This document shows positions 49,263 to 60,577 of a stretch of DNA of 64,000 nt, in pieces; the stretch's first letter is position 1; the number at the start of each line of letters is the position of its first letter. The translations under genes and the position numbers were made by a program. The DNA comes from Selaginella moellendorffii (Eukaryota > Streptophyta > Lycopodiopsida > Selaginellales > Selaginellaceae): positions 319,679 through 383,678 of the forward strand of contig NW_003314365.1 of the NCBI RefSeq assembly GCF_000143415.4, read 5' to 3'. The notes under the pieces were generated by a model that worked only from the letters and a program-made list of their open reading frames with translations, ran no database searches and was not told where the DNA came from.

Positions 49263-49850
49263 GTATTGAAAGTTACATGTTGGTATCCTTTTAGATATCC
49301 TTCTTTTACTATCACAATGGTAGGTGATCAGCATTGCTATACCCTTTATCATTCTCTTTTATGGTAGTGGAGTTAATTAGGTAGTTTGAGTGTACTTAGA
49401 CCAAAAAATAAAAACAGAATTTCTATGTGCTATTAGTTAAACATATTTAACCTAGTAAGAAGTTCCCATCTTATTATGTCTTGCACTAGTTAGTGACAAG
49501 AATCTTCACATATTGAGCTCTAATCCTTCAATATCGCTACATGATAGCTTACCATATCCACCAAGACACCCTCTCTATTGTTAATACTATTTCAATCCCA
49601 TTAATGTAGCAATATATTCTCTAGCTCCCAGCTAAACATGTCTATCCTTTTTTTGCATTTGGTTAGTGGAGTACTTATATCCTCAAGTTAAGCCATTAGT
49701 ATTTTGAAATAGTGCCAAACTCTATTTGGCTCCATTTTTGCATGTTGATTTAGGTGTTAAAATGCTAGATATTCTAGGGTTGTTCTAATATCACTTCATG
49801 CTTCTGTCCCTTTGCTCCTTGATTGTACTCTCAAGAGCAATAGGGCTCTA
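49263..49850 (+). mobile_element. Diverged family-B LTR fragment
   Basis: Parallel to 24325-25230: GTATTGAAAGTTAC, TTGCACTAGTTAGTGACAAG, ATCGCTACATGATAGCTTACC and CTTTGCTCCTTGATTGTACTC all recur with substitutions. It abuts the RT fragment on its left. Confidence 0.6.
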
Positions 49851-50484
49851 TATGGAGTTTAAGATCCATAGGAGTTTAAGGAATGCAAGTATCCACCAAC
49901 CAAATAAGAGTGCTTACCTTCACAACCTCTGTTCCACAAATGATGGATGGTACCCCTCTCGAGTAGCTATTGGAAACTCCCACTTTGGATGTTATCCCTA
50001 GGAATTGACATTTTTAGTAAATAACTTGTCTAGGGACATTCTGGAATCAGCCTATTATTGTCAGCCACTTCCAAAACCCTATTTCACCAGCCCCATGGTC
50101 ATAATGGTGTACTTCTGAGTGTGACCAAGAAAATAAAAAGAATATGAAAAGTAAAAATCCTTTGGGTGGCTTTTACAACATATGGTGGCATTCTGGTTTG
50201 GTGCTATTCTAAGGAGTATGAACAGTGTTCTACATGATGCTAGTTGTCCTCTTGAGACATTCTTCACTACTCCATCAATTAAAGCTCAACTTCACCATCA
50301 TCTTTTTTTACAATGACTTTCTCCTATTCCTTTCTTTCCTTTTCCTTTGTTTATCTTAGTTCTTCCATTGTGTTTTATTGACAAGCCAACTAGAATAATC
50401 TTCTTCATCATCCTTAAACTGTAAATTTTATAAATTCCTAGTATTTAGCTTTACTAGCCTTATGTGTACTTAAAAATAAGTGGG

Positions 50485-51530
50485 ATAGCATCTCAATGGA
50501 CATTATCACTAGTTTGCCCAAGATCTTTTGAGGAAATGATGTTATTTGGGTTTTTGTGGATTGTTTGATGAAGATGGCTCACTTCTTCCCTATGAAGACA
50601 ACATTAAAAGCTTCTAAACTTGCTCAGTTGTTTGTAGACTGGTTATTCAATCTCTATGGTTTGCCAAGTGACATTGTGAATGATCGGGATCCCAAGTTCA
50701 TGTCCAAGTTTTGGCAAACAGTCTTTGAGAAGTTAGAGACTAAGTTGAGTATGAGTAGTGGTGAGCATCCATAATTAGATGGGTAAACAGAGCACATGAA
50801 TGAGCTATTAGAAGATATGCTGAGGTTTTTTGTGGAAAACTTGACTCAACAAAGAGTATGGGAGAAGTATTTACCTTTGCTTCAGTTTGCTCACAATAGC
50901 ACTCATCAATTAGCTATTGGCATGTCTCCATTTATGGCGATGTATGGCTATGAGCTTAAGTTTCCTGTGAGTTTGAGTTTGGCTTTGGTTTGGGTACCTC
51001 ATGCTTATGATTTCCAAGACAAGCTTGAGTTGACAAAGTTGAAATGAGGCAATCTCAAGATCAAGACAAAAGATTGGCTAATAAACATCATCGTCATCAA
51101 GAGTATAAAGTTGGTTACAAGGTTTTCCTTAAGCTATCAGATGCACAATGGTCTCTAAAAGGAGGTGGCACAACACCCAAAATACCATGGAGACAACTTA
51201 CAGTGTATGGGGGATCTTGCATACACTTTAGACATGCCAGCTAGTTCGAAGATTCATCCAACATTCCATGTGAGAAAGCTTAAAGCGTGTTTGCACTCTG
51301 GTGATGTCGTGGATCAGTCCATCATCCAGCTCCCAGAGATTGATGCTGAGAAGGCCAGGCTAGCCAATATTCTTGCTCAAAGATTGGTGAAAACACACCA
51401 AAAAACAACTAAAGAGTTGAATGGTTATTCCATGGATGAAGCTATATGGGAAACTGAGGATGATGTGAAGAGAGTGTTTCCAAGTTTTGGTTATGACTTG
51501 GATGACATTCCTAAAGAAGGGGAGAATTGA
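50485..51530 (+). pseudogene. Chromovirus-type integrase with C-terminal chromodomain, broken
   Basis: The integrase core reads FVDCLMKMAHFFPMK (first Asp), FNLYGLPSDIVNDRDPKF (second Asp) and then the Glu region with TAA codons at 50772 and 50784, where the family has Gln. Next come LLQFAHNSTHQLAIGMSPF and PTFHVRKLKACL. Last is a chromodomain-like tail, LPEIDAEKARLANIL and DEAIWETEDDVKRVFPSF, ending at 51530. At least one frameshift lies near 51044. Targeting by such chromodomains to heterochromatin is known for chromoviruses. Confidence 0.75.
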
Positions 51531-51756
51531 GTTCTATAGCCGTATTATTATATGATTTGAGCCATTTGTTCTATTCTCATTCTCAGGTTTTCATGACTGT
51601 ATTGTCATGCGAGAAAGCCGTATTGCTTTTTTTCTTTTGTGTCTGTTTGTCATGAGGTTGGTGTTGCTGTTTGCACATCTTTTCTCCATGGTTGTATTGC
51701 TTTGGACTCCCTTCATATGAGGCTTGTTTAGCTTCTTGAGGCTGCAGTATGTGGCT

Positions 51757-51880
51757 GGATCGGGAGAATGATACAAACCACAGAAATATTCTGAAAATAT
51801 TCCATGGCCTATGGGATTTAATGCCATAATGCCTTAAGGGTTAGAAGGTTGGCCTAGGGTTCACTCTCTTGTTCATTCCA
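51757..51880 (+). mobile_element. 3' LTR (112 bp) with polypurine tract
   Basis: The purine tract GGATCGGGAGAA (51757-51768) immediately precedes an LTR running TGATACAAACC (51769) to TTCATTCCA (51880). This is the 3' end of the element that carries the integrase/chromodomain ORF. Confidence 0.7.
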
Positions 51881-51989
51881 AGGTTGTCATCATTGTGGTG
51901 GGGGCTTGGACACTACAAGGCTATTGTCTAAAGTTGAAGAACAAGCAGTCAAGCAAGAAGAATGATCAATCTTCTACTAATGGTAGCTT

Positions 51990-52202
51990 CTAATGATTAG
52001 CTTTGACCACCTGGCACGTCAAACAACCATGTATGTACTTCTTAACATTTGACTTCATCCCAGGCCAAAAGAAATGCCTCTTCACCAATATATATGTTCT
52101 CAGTACCCCCGGATGCCTAACATTTGACACATCATGACACTCAACCAAAATCCGTTTGATGAGTTTGTCAACACAAAGAACCACCACACATCCCTTCTTC
52201 AC
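51990..52202 (-). pseudogene. Integrase zinc-binding (HHCC) domain, minus-strand element
   Basis: The minus reading ECHDVSNVRHPGVLRTY, then HFFWPGM, then CLTCQVVK shows the His-His-Cys-Cys domain that precedes an integrase core. The core itself is missing, since the plus-oriented LTR of the neighbouring element follows. Confidence 0.7.
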
Positions 52203-52214
52203 CAGAATTCCATT

Positions 52215-52620
52215 TCATATCTCAAATGACACAAATTTGTCACCCTTCAAATCTGTAGAGGCATCCCTTAACAAAATCTTTGTGCAAATATCAGTGATAA
52301 AGGAGTTGAAGTCAGCAAACTCCTTAAGCTTATCCAAGAAATTGCTAAATAGCTTCACAAACGAGATAGAATTTACCATCCTGGATAATGCATCAGCCAC
52401 CTTATTGTCACCTTCATGCTTGTACTGGATCTTAACAAACATTTCTTCCAGGAACTCTTGCCAATGAGTAAGGCAGCCTCAAAGATCCTTTTGTCAATTG
52501 AAATACTGGAAAGACTGATGGTTTGAATCCACATGGAACTCCAATCCATATAGATAATGTTGCCATTCCTTCACAGTAGCAATCACAACATACAACTCCT
52601 TGTCTTAAGTAGGCCAATTC
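52215..52620 (-). pseudogene. Ty3/gypsy RNase H fragment, minus strand
   Basis: Minus-strand readings give KELYVVIATVKEWQHYLYG, then HQSFQYF, and then IQYKHEGDNKVADALSR, the closing motif of gypsy RNase H. There are in-frame stops between the two halves. RT and protease are absent between this piece and gag, so the element carries an internal deletion. Confidence 0.7.
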
Positions 52621-52639
52621 CACTGTGTGGCATAAAACT

Positions 52640-53710
52640 TATGGCTCATATACACAAGAGGATAACCAACTTAAAGCAATATGGCTCCAATAAAAATGTC
52701 ACTTGCATCTTTAGAATTCACTGACCTCCTCAAAACAATCCTTGCTTTGATGTCCAGCGCTGTGGCAACAAAAACAATTTCCCTCCGCCTTATCCTTCTC
52801 TCACTGGTCCAAACGAAGTTTCTTAGCTTCACTACCATCTTCATGCTTTGAGCCACAACAGAAAAACAGCCATTTCTTCCCCGAATATGAAGCATTGGTA
52901 AGCTAGTCATCACGTTGACTACCCCATAGACCATCTAGTTGACTAGAGTTGACCGAGTTGACTGATGGTTTGGGCGAAAAGTTCTAAGCCTTAGTGATAG
53001 CATTAGTCAATGTTGCTAGAAAATCCTTCTTGACCTTCTGCTGCATCCATTGAGCTCAATCCTTTAATAAAACATTACACTTTTAGAAGTGCCTGTGATA
53101 CTAAGGCAAAGATCACGAAACTTGTGAGCATATGCATCTAAATACAAAGTCCTTTGCCAGATCTTTAACAGCTGGTTCACAAGATCAACCTCTTCAAACT
53201 TCTTGACAAACAAAGCACTAAAAACCTTTGTCAAATTAGTCCAAGAAGTCGGCTTTAAATTAGCTTTGATGTAGTTCTTCCACCACGAAGAAGCATGGCC
53301 CATAAGCTTTATCACAAAAAAAATCAATCTTCACCTTATCCTCATAAGGATTGTGAAATCAACAACTTTCCCACAATTCTAACCAAGAATCAACCTTTTA
53401 GCTATCACAAACATTTGGTGATGACTTCCATTCCATGATACCATAATCCTTGGCATGCTTGATGTACCAATGGTAATCACAGACATGATATTGATTCAAC
53501 CCTTGAGGGTTCATGCGAAGCAAGAAAGCCTTAATGAGATTGATGGAATTCTTAACCTCCTTAATGTTGCTCTAAACCTCAGAAATCTGGTGTTCTTGCT
53601 GCACAACGACATCATCAAGAGTTTCTTCCTCATCATCATGGCCATCATCACTAACGCCATACTCCTCATCAAAATCAACATCTCACTCATCTGCCATTTC
53701 CAAAAGAACA
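52640..53710 (-). pseudogene. Ty3/gypsy gag with CCHC knuckle, minus strand
   Basis: The gag core reads LMGHASSWWKNYIK and LVNQLLKIWQ (53064-53327). Further on (about 52735-52780) CFCCHSAGHQSKDC is an intact CX2CX4HX4C knuckle, although the frame between the pieces is broken. It follows the LTR and PBS at 53711-53839. Confidence 0.7.
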
Positions 53711-53839
53711 TGCTACTTTGATACCAATGAAACAAAGAAGAGAGTGAACCCTAAACCAACTTCCCAACCCTTAAGGCATTACAGCCTTAAATCCCACATG
53801 CTATGGTATATTCTCAGAATATTCCTATGGTTTATGTCA
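53711..53839 (-). mobile_element. 5' LTR (112 bp) plus PBS of the minus-strand gypsy element
   Basis: The LTR (53839 down to 53728) begins TGACATAAACC and ends TTTCA. PBS TTGGTATCAAAGTAGC lies just inside it (53727-53712), then gag. It is closely related to 45966-46076. Confidence 0.75.
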
Positions 53840-53979
53840 ACCTTTCCTATAATTCTTCACAAAGAACTTCTGCTTCTTCGACCCCTTTGTGTGTAAAGCA
53901 GCCACCACAGACTTCAGCTTATGATGTTCAGAGACCCAAAAAACAAAGAGTAACATAGTGCCAAACTAATGTAGTGGTC

Positions 53980-54480
53980 CACTATACTTCCAACTACTAT
54001 CTTTACTATATATTTGAAACCACCCATATCAATCCCTCACCCCCCAGTCAATTCGACACAATGCCGATTGACAACACTCTATGTTTCAAAGCTTTATATC
54101 TTGAGGGGCTCCTCCTTATATAGTCCTTGGATCATATTCTACATTTTTTTGTTGATATCATAAATATTGTTGTAGGAAAAATGGCAGACTTAGATGACCA
54201 TTATTGAATGCATATATTACACAATGCAATATTTTTTAATGGTGGCAAAAATCTTTGCAAGGTTGGAGGGTAACATGAAAGCTTGGGCTATCACCCCAAT
54301 CCCAAGAGATAGTCAACCTAAGAGGCATGATAGTGAGGGTTCTAGTGGACATGGCAATTTATCATTTAGCAATATTGAGGGATTAGACACAATATTGTTG
54401 GGGTTCTTAACACTAGCAAATGCAAGCCAAGAAATGAGCTTTTCTAACCAGGTAAGTATACTTGACTAATAATATCTAGA
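53980..54480 (-). mobile_element. Family-B LTR fragment
   Basis: Parallel to about 44660-45080: the CTTTACTATATATTTGAAACC tract followed by a C-rich run, then GGCATGATAGTGAGGGT and CAATATTGAGGGA. It is heavily diverged and has no coding potential. Confidence 0.5.
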
Positions 54481-55627
54481 AATTTTGTCATTATACTTTT
54501 CTGGTCAAGTGCACATGTGATTACTAGTTACTAGTTACTAGCTTTGGTGGAGACTAACAAAGGGAATTAACAGTATCCACCTCCTGCCGTCATGACAGTA
54601 AGAAAAAATATCTAAAAAGACTGGCTGACAAGTATCTTTCAATACACAAAGTCACAATTACAACTTTTTAAGTTGCATATATTTCTTTTTGTTTACAGCA
54701 CCTTGTTCCAATCCATGCCTTTTGAGAAAGGAGACTATGGCTTTCTTGGAATGCATTAATGCATTATTTGAATTATCTTGAATGCTCTTTAAATTGAATG
54801 CCAAGCCTAATGTGTGATTTTGCCATTGAATCTTCGTACAATCAAGCAGAAGCATGTTCTCAATCCTTGGTGGCAGCAGTCAACATGCAGGCTATGCCAT
54901 GTACCCTCCAACTTCATGGTCGCTTGGGTGAGGGCTCTGCCTCAGCATACGTGGCTGTCCTTTTGGACGGCCCAGCTAAGGTACGGAGCCTATCATCTAC
55001 TCAACACTGGCGTACTTCCAATGGCGTTCTCCTCCAGTGCCTGGAGCAGGAGGTTCTTGAGGTTCTTCAAGCTTTAGCACGTCTGGGCTCAACTGATTCT
55101 TCGACAGGGCTACTTCTGGGTGACGATGCACCATGATGCTGTGGACTAAGCCTAGTGTTGCTTGCAGTGCTGCAGCAGTTCAATCCACGGAGCTATGTTC
55201 CTCGGTTGCCTTTCACGTTCATCACTGAAGAAACAAAATGTTTCTGAGATGGTGCTCAATGTAACCAAACACAAACAGATTTATTTAATTGTTGAGCAAA
55301 GATTTGGCTTTACTTGATTCGACGAGTGTTTGAAATGTTTCTCCGAATTTATGATATGGCAAATTTCACGCTTTATGAAGAGTTCACATGCCGGGAAATC
55401 AGCACAGGAATAATCCCTGCCATTCTCAAGAATGTGTGCCCAGGAAAATATTTCTGATGCTACAAGACTTAACAAGATTTGATAGTTCAAGCTGGAAACC
55501 AGCGATTCGAGGAATGCCAAATAGTTTCCTATATATCCATCCCATGCTTCTTAGCTGGGCACTAAAGGATTTAAAACATGAATAATTACCTAATGAATGT
55601 GGATTTAGGGTTGTTAGGTGTCTCAAT
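54481..55627. other. Region upstream of the CFAP157-like gene
   Basis: Contains a 112-codon ORF at 54798-55136 (reading GRLGEGSASAYVAVLLDG and LARLGSTDSSTGLLLGDD) that looks like a decayed exon of something, with no partner exons found. The rest is AT-rich. The promoter and 5' UTR of the following gene should lie in its last few hundred bases; no specific motif is recognised. Confidence 0.35.
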
Positions 55628-57682
55628 ATGGCACCAAAGAAAGGTGGAAAAGGAGGGAAGAAAAAAGATGAAGGTCCTGTCGAGGATGAAGTAACTATTT
55701 TAAAACATAAAGTCGGTGAGAGAGAGGCCGAGATCTTGCAGCTGCTTGAAAAACTGAAAGTGCTTGAAGAAGAATCACAGAAGCTAGCTGGAAGCATTCT
55801 CCAGATTCGTTCTGAAGCCGTGGAGCGTGGAGAAAAATTCAATGATATTATTATATATTTGACAGGGTAAGTGGATTTTACAAAAACTTCCGTCTCTTCA
55901 TTCATTTGGCAGAGAGGTGAAGATAAAGGGAGAAAAAGCAGGACGTCTGGAAAAAGAGCTGACAACTCTTAAAGCAGAGAAAACAGAATCCGCAGAGGCT
56001 TTAGCGAAAGAGATTCAAGACATGAGGCATGGATGCAAGTTTATTTTGGAAGATCTTCGGCTACAGCTTGACAACGCTCAAGTCCAGTTGCGAGATCTGA
56101 ACGAGTTTACGATGACCAAGCAAGCTTTGGAACAAGAAACAAAGAGGTAATCGATTGTTTTTACAGTGGAAGTTTCTGCAATCATTCTCTTTAAACTAGC
56201 TTAAAAGAGCAGCTTGAGAGAGAGAAGAAGGAGCACCAGGAATCTATAAGTGACGTGGAAAGAGCAACACTTCAGGAAAGAGAACGGCTTAAAAAGGAAA
56301 TGGCTGTTCGGATAGAGGATACTAGGAAGCTCATGATAAAACAAGCGCATGAGCAACTCCATGCAGTATGTTTCCTTGTATGGATACATTAAGCGAATTG
56401 ACGTGCTATAAATGCAGAAAACGAAAAAAACGATAATAGAAAACGAGCACCTGTCTAGGGAGCTTGTGGTGCATATCAAACAGACGGAAGGACTGCTGCA
56501 CAAGAACGAGAAATTTGTAGAAGAAAACATTAGAATGCATCGTCATATTCTCCTTGCAAAAGAAGTGGGCTTTTATGTTTTGCTTTATTCAACCTCAGCA
56601 TACTTTACGTAGCTTGAAGATGATCTAAAGAGAAGAAATGGAACATATCAAAAGACCATGAGGATGCTTGTTTTTAAACTTAGAGGTTTGGTGATTTCTC
56701 GTTTAACACTATCACAAACGTTTTTAGTATGTGTGAACAGAGAAATATCTCGCAAATAAAATGGAAAGAAAAATGGAGGAAGAAGACTTGGAACAACTAT
56801 TAGGGCGCAATGAAGCATTGAAAGAAGATGTTCGGGGAGAAAAAAAGGTAAATAGAAACTTTGTGTTAAAAGCTCAAAACTCAACTTTGTACTGTCTGTT
56901 TCAGCAATTAGAGAAAATAAAAGAAGTAATTGAAGCAAAATCTGCAGCAGCTGAATGCACAGGTCCAGCAGAAGCTGCAATGAAGTTTTTGTATGGTTGC
57001 ATTCAAGACTTAGAAGTCGAAAGGCTACTCGAAGCACGAACAGATGAATGTGCTGGGTATAACTTTGAAAAACCTATTACTTATCCCTGTCAGGTTGTAA
57101 CAGTGCCGAAGATACAGTTGAAGAAATCGATGCTTGGCCTCACCTACCAACCTCTTTGGACAAACTAAACTTTCAACAAAGAAAAAGATTTCTCAAGTAC
57201 GAGCACAAGACCTTTTAAATTCCTGTGAGTTGATTTTTGTGCAGGCATTTGATCCGAACTGCAATATCATTGCGTGTTGCAAGCCGAAACTTTGAGAGCC
57301 TTGACCATGCTGATAAGCAAGATCTTGAAGCTTCATTTAGTATGTGGACGGAGGCAAAAGAAACAAGTACGCCATCTTTTGATACTTCAGTTCTCAGGGC
57401 TTTTTCTCAGAGAAAGGATCAGTGCATGTTATATCTGTTGAGGACATACTTTCTTTGCCTCTCGGCTCAATGCAGCTTGACGATTCAACTGTACCGAGCA
57501 CAAGCTTTTGGATCAGGCCCACATCTTCTGGCACTCAAACATACATTAAGGTCTCTCTCTTTTAGAGATTAATTTAAATAGGGACTTTTGCATGCAGGAC
57601 ATTCTACCTATGGCAAGCGAGCTTTTCTAAACAAAAAGAAAAAGAAAAAGAAAAAGAAAAAAGGAAAAAAGGAGCGTGCTAG
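55628..57682 (+). CDS. CFAP157-like coiled-coil ciliary protein, 11 exons
   Basis: CFAP157 is a coiled-coil protein of basal bodies and sperm axonemes. Exons: 55628-55866, 55913-56146, 56200-56365, 56418-56564, 56613-56685, 56741-56847, 56905-57049, 57094-57196, 57245-57427, 57476-57550 and 57598-57682. All junctions are GT-AG and in phase, giving 518 residues; the vertebrate protein is about 520. It starts MAPKKGGKGGKKKDEG, like the Lys-rich CFAP157 N-terminus. Long heptad-like helices follow (LEKELTTLKAEKTESAEALA, then LKEQLEREKKEHQESI). The stretch around LKKEMAVRIEDTRKL, IIENEHLSREL and LLHKNEKFVEEN resembles the central CFAP157 region. It ends in a Lys-Glu repeat encoded by (GAAAAA)n and Gly-Ala-Cys. 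The last two or three exons are the least certain. Other ciliary coiled-coil families (BBOF1, CCDC113) remain possible. Confidence 0.7.
57626..57672 (+). repeat. (GAAAAA)n microsatellite in the last exon
   Basis: A run of AAAAAG units in the predicted last exon codes for alternating Lys-Glu. Its length could vary between individuals without changing frame only in steps of three bases. Confidence 0.8.
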
Positions 57683-58073
57683 CTGCCTAATTTTTATTTC
57701 CATGCAGTTCCTATGGACGATTTTCTGCAAAACTATGCGACAATCCTAATGCTCATAAATTTAACTTGAGAATCTACTGATACTTTTCTTGTGACCTTTG
57801 CACTCATACATCTACAGGTTTGTTGATTCTTTCTTTCTTCTGTATATTAACGATTATGACTTGGCTCTTCATTACTGCTTAGATTCACGCGTTAGTATTA
57901 GATTGTTCACACCTAATTTCTGGGAAACATATTTGAATTGGTACACGTGCTCGTTAACCACTCGCCGTCATTTTCTAATGGTACACCTCTGGAGTTGAAG
58001 GTTAAAAAGTACTTCTTAGCGATACCTTGTCATTGATTCATGTTGACACTAAGAGACTCTCTAAGGTTTCCAT

Positions 58074-58497
58074 GGCAGAGAGAAAAAAACCTTGTACAGT
58101 AAGGATTGAAAGAAGGCCCCGAGGAACAAAATCAGGAAAAGAAAATGATAATAACTACAGTAAAAAACATGAACAGTACGACATTCGATCTTATATACCT
58201 TGTGCTATGCGATTCACTAAAACTCTTTTCCCTGTGTTATAGAGCTTCAGCCTTGCCTCTTACCGGATTGGAGGCCTGACAAACAGTTTCCATAATGGTA
58301 GAGTGAACTTTCTTGGAGAATCCAGCAGAAACAGAAAGAGACACAGAAGCGAGCTAAGTATCTTCAACTTTAACAACTACAACTACCGCTATGACGAGTA
58401 CCACCAATCTTCTGGACGTGAGAGCCAGAAACAGATTTTATCACTTGCCACTGAGAACTGCTTGCTTCATTTTGACAAGCAGGTCCTTACTTCCTAA
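58074..58497 (+). CDS. Possible small gene, unknown function
   Basis: An ATG at 58074 opens MAERKKPCTVRIERRP. Joining 58074-58172 to an exon that starts after TTCAG at about 58246 keeps phase and gives LASYRIGGLTNSF, then HRSELSIFNFNNYNYRYDEY, ending with TAA at 58497. The product would be about 117 residues, basic and then Asn/Tyr-rich. I recognise no family; it may equally be 3'-flank noise. Confidence 0.25.
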
Positions 58498-58739
58498 AGA
58501 ACTGAGCCACAAAGTGGTACCCTAATCTCCAGATTAAGAAGCAGTGAAGGTACTGAAGAACAAGGAATCTGGAGTAGCAACAACTGTAAACTCCATGTAT
58601 GTCACATTTGTAAGCTGATCAAGAGTGCAAGTCAAGGAGATCGTTGTGAGAATTTCTTGTAGTTCCTGTTGGAGCAAGCAGATCACGCCATGATCTAAGG
58701 AACATGTCATCTTTATCAAGACTAATGAAACAAAATATT

Positions 58740-59789
58740 AATCTCTAATAAGGCAATGAAGTTTAACCAATCACCAACCATCTGAATCACCATAAATGGA
58801 AATATCAAACTTCCTCAATATACTCATGGAGAATCCAATCTCAACTTCAACAATGTTAATGTCAAAGCATCACTTAATTGCCACCAATTTTAAAATAAAA
58901 CTAAAAGAAAGAAAGAATAAATCACTACTTAAAACTTTTTAGCAACTAAGCTAACCAAGGTCAAAGATACCTACTTAGTATTCGAGGCCAATCCTTCATC
59001 AATATCCAATTATAGATAACATATCAATGAGTGAAACACTACCTTCTAATCTTAGTACAATCTAACACCACACCCTAACACAACTAAACAATATTAACAA
59101 AGGTGGAATTAATATGCCAACATGGAAAAAATATGCCAGTCCAACAACATGACCTCCACAATACTATCCAATAAGCAAGCTTATCACTATTAAATTATCA
59201 TCCAGCAAAGCAAGATTAACAATCCTTGATGAAATCTATAAACAATCGCTAGTCACGAAGCAACTAACAATCACTCTTCAATTTGCCTATATAAGACCAA
59301 AAAAAGTTTTATATCATCAAGTTATATACTTGTCTAACAAAAAGGTAACACTCTAAGTATAATGTATAGGAATATGGACAAGTCTGAGCTAAATGACTAT
59401 TTAAATCCAATTAAACTACAATAAGCTTACTAACAGGTTTAGTCAATATCTCTGAGTATGACTATAAAGGCTAGCTAAAAATAACTAACACTCAATTGAA
59501 ACTAAAGTGAAAATCATGAAATGAACTCATGTACAACCTCCTAATGGGTAAAGCTATAATACAGGTACTAACACCTCAACTACAAGGAACAATGTTGGAC
59601 ATCACTATCCTCAGCCAAGGTGTAAAGCTATCAAGACCAAGTGAAGATCAATGAGATTTTATTACTCTTATAGAGTCTATCCCAATGCAAGTTGAAACAT
59701 GCCACTGAGCACAAAATTATAGGCACAAGGTCTTTTCTAAAAAAGCACAATGGCCACTTTTGTACTCTAACTCTAAACTCGTGGATCTC
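58740..59789 (-). mobile_element. Large non-coding LTR element, copy 2, left part
   Basis: Parallels 41200-42240 of copy 1, for example AGCAACTAAGCTAACCAAGG. AT-rich, no ORFs of note. Broken at about 59790 by an insertion. Confidence 0.55.
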
Positions 59790-60329
59790 GACCCGGGGAC
59801 CTAGACCTAAGTTTGGGAGTGAGCTAGAAGGTGCTAGAGAGAGAGTGTGAAGAGGAACAAGGGAGGGAGTGCAGAGGACAGCAGCAGCAATGCACACGCT
59901 GCGGCAGCAGCAAGCAGGGCTCTCCTCCTCCCTCCTCTTCCTCTCTTCTCTTGAAAGCAGCATCTCCGCACTTGGATCTCGATTTCTCTCAAACAGCTGG
60001 GAGTTTCTTTTATTCCTTCAACAGGGGGCTTGTAGGAGTGGAGCATCACGTCCTCCTACAATGGCACAGCGAGATCTGCCACAGATATGGAGATCTTGCT
60101 CGCCCTAGTTGCGGTGGCAACTAGGGTTTGCAAGCTTCCACGATTTGGGGCTTTTGGTTCTAGGGGGAAATCGAGCTGTGGGAGTGATTGAGGCAAAGAA
60201 GAGGGACATTGCCAGCATCACCAGCCCTCCATTAGCTTCGCCAGAGTGTCTAGAGAGTGGCGAGAAGCACTCCTGGTAGCGGTGCTTCATTCAAATTTGG
60301 GATCTAGGAGATCCGGACGACCCTAGCTC

Positions 60330-60465
60330 ACGCTTTGGAATTAGGGTTCTTGGGCAGCAGCTAGGGTTAGGGTTCCTAGTGGCTAGGGCTCCAGCTGGTA
60401 GCTAGGGTTAGGGTTCACCCTGTTCTAGGGCTAGGGTTCCTTGGCAGCTAGGGCTTCTAGGGCTG
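60330..60465 (+). repeat. TAGGG(TT)-rich, telomere-like degenerate repeat
   Basis: About ten copies of (C)TAGGGTT or CTAGGGC within 135 bases, including two perfect TAGGGTTAGGGTT pairs. Plant telomeres are TTTAGGG; here the units are spaced and degenerate, so a telo-box-like or old interstitial array is more likely than a true telomere. Confidence 0.6.
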
Positions 60466-60577
60466 GTGGTGGCAGGTCACTGTGGTCCTAGAAGGCTCTT
60501 AAGGCATCTCAACAGTGGATGTACAGTTGCAAAAGCTCTAGAAATGGAGTTTTTTGCCAAGATCTATCTGATCTTGC

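Noticed and set aside
59831-60124. 97-codon ORF in the 2.2-kb insertion
   Set aside because: Overlapping ORFs in several frames of a GAG/CAG-rich stretch, without motifs or splice partners.
60330-60465. Chromosome end (telomere)
   Set aside because: The units are spaced and degenerate, and ordinary sequence continues on both sides.
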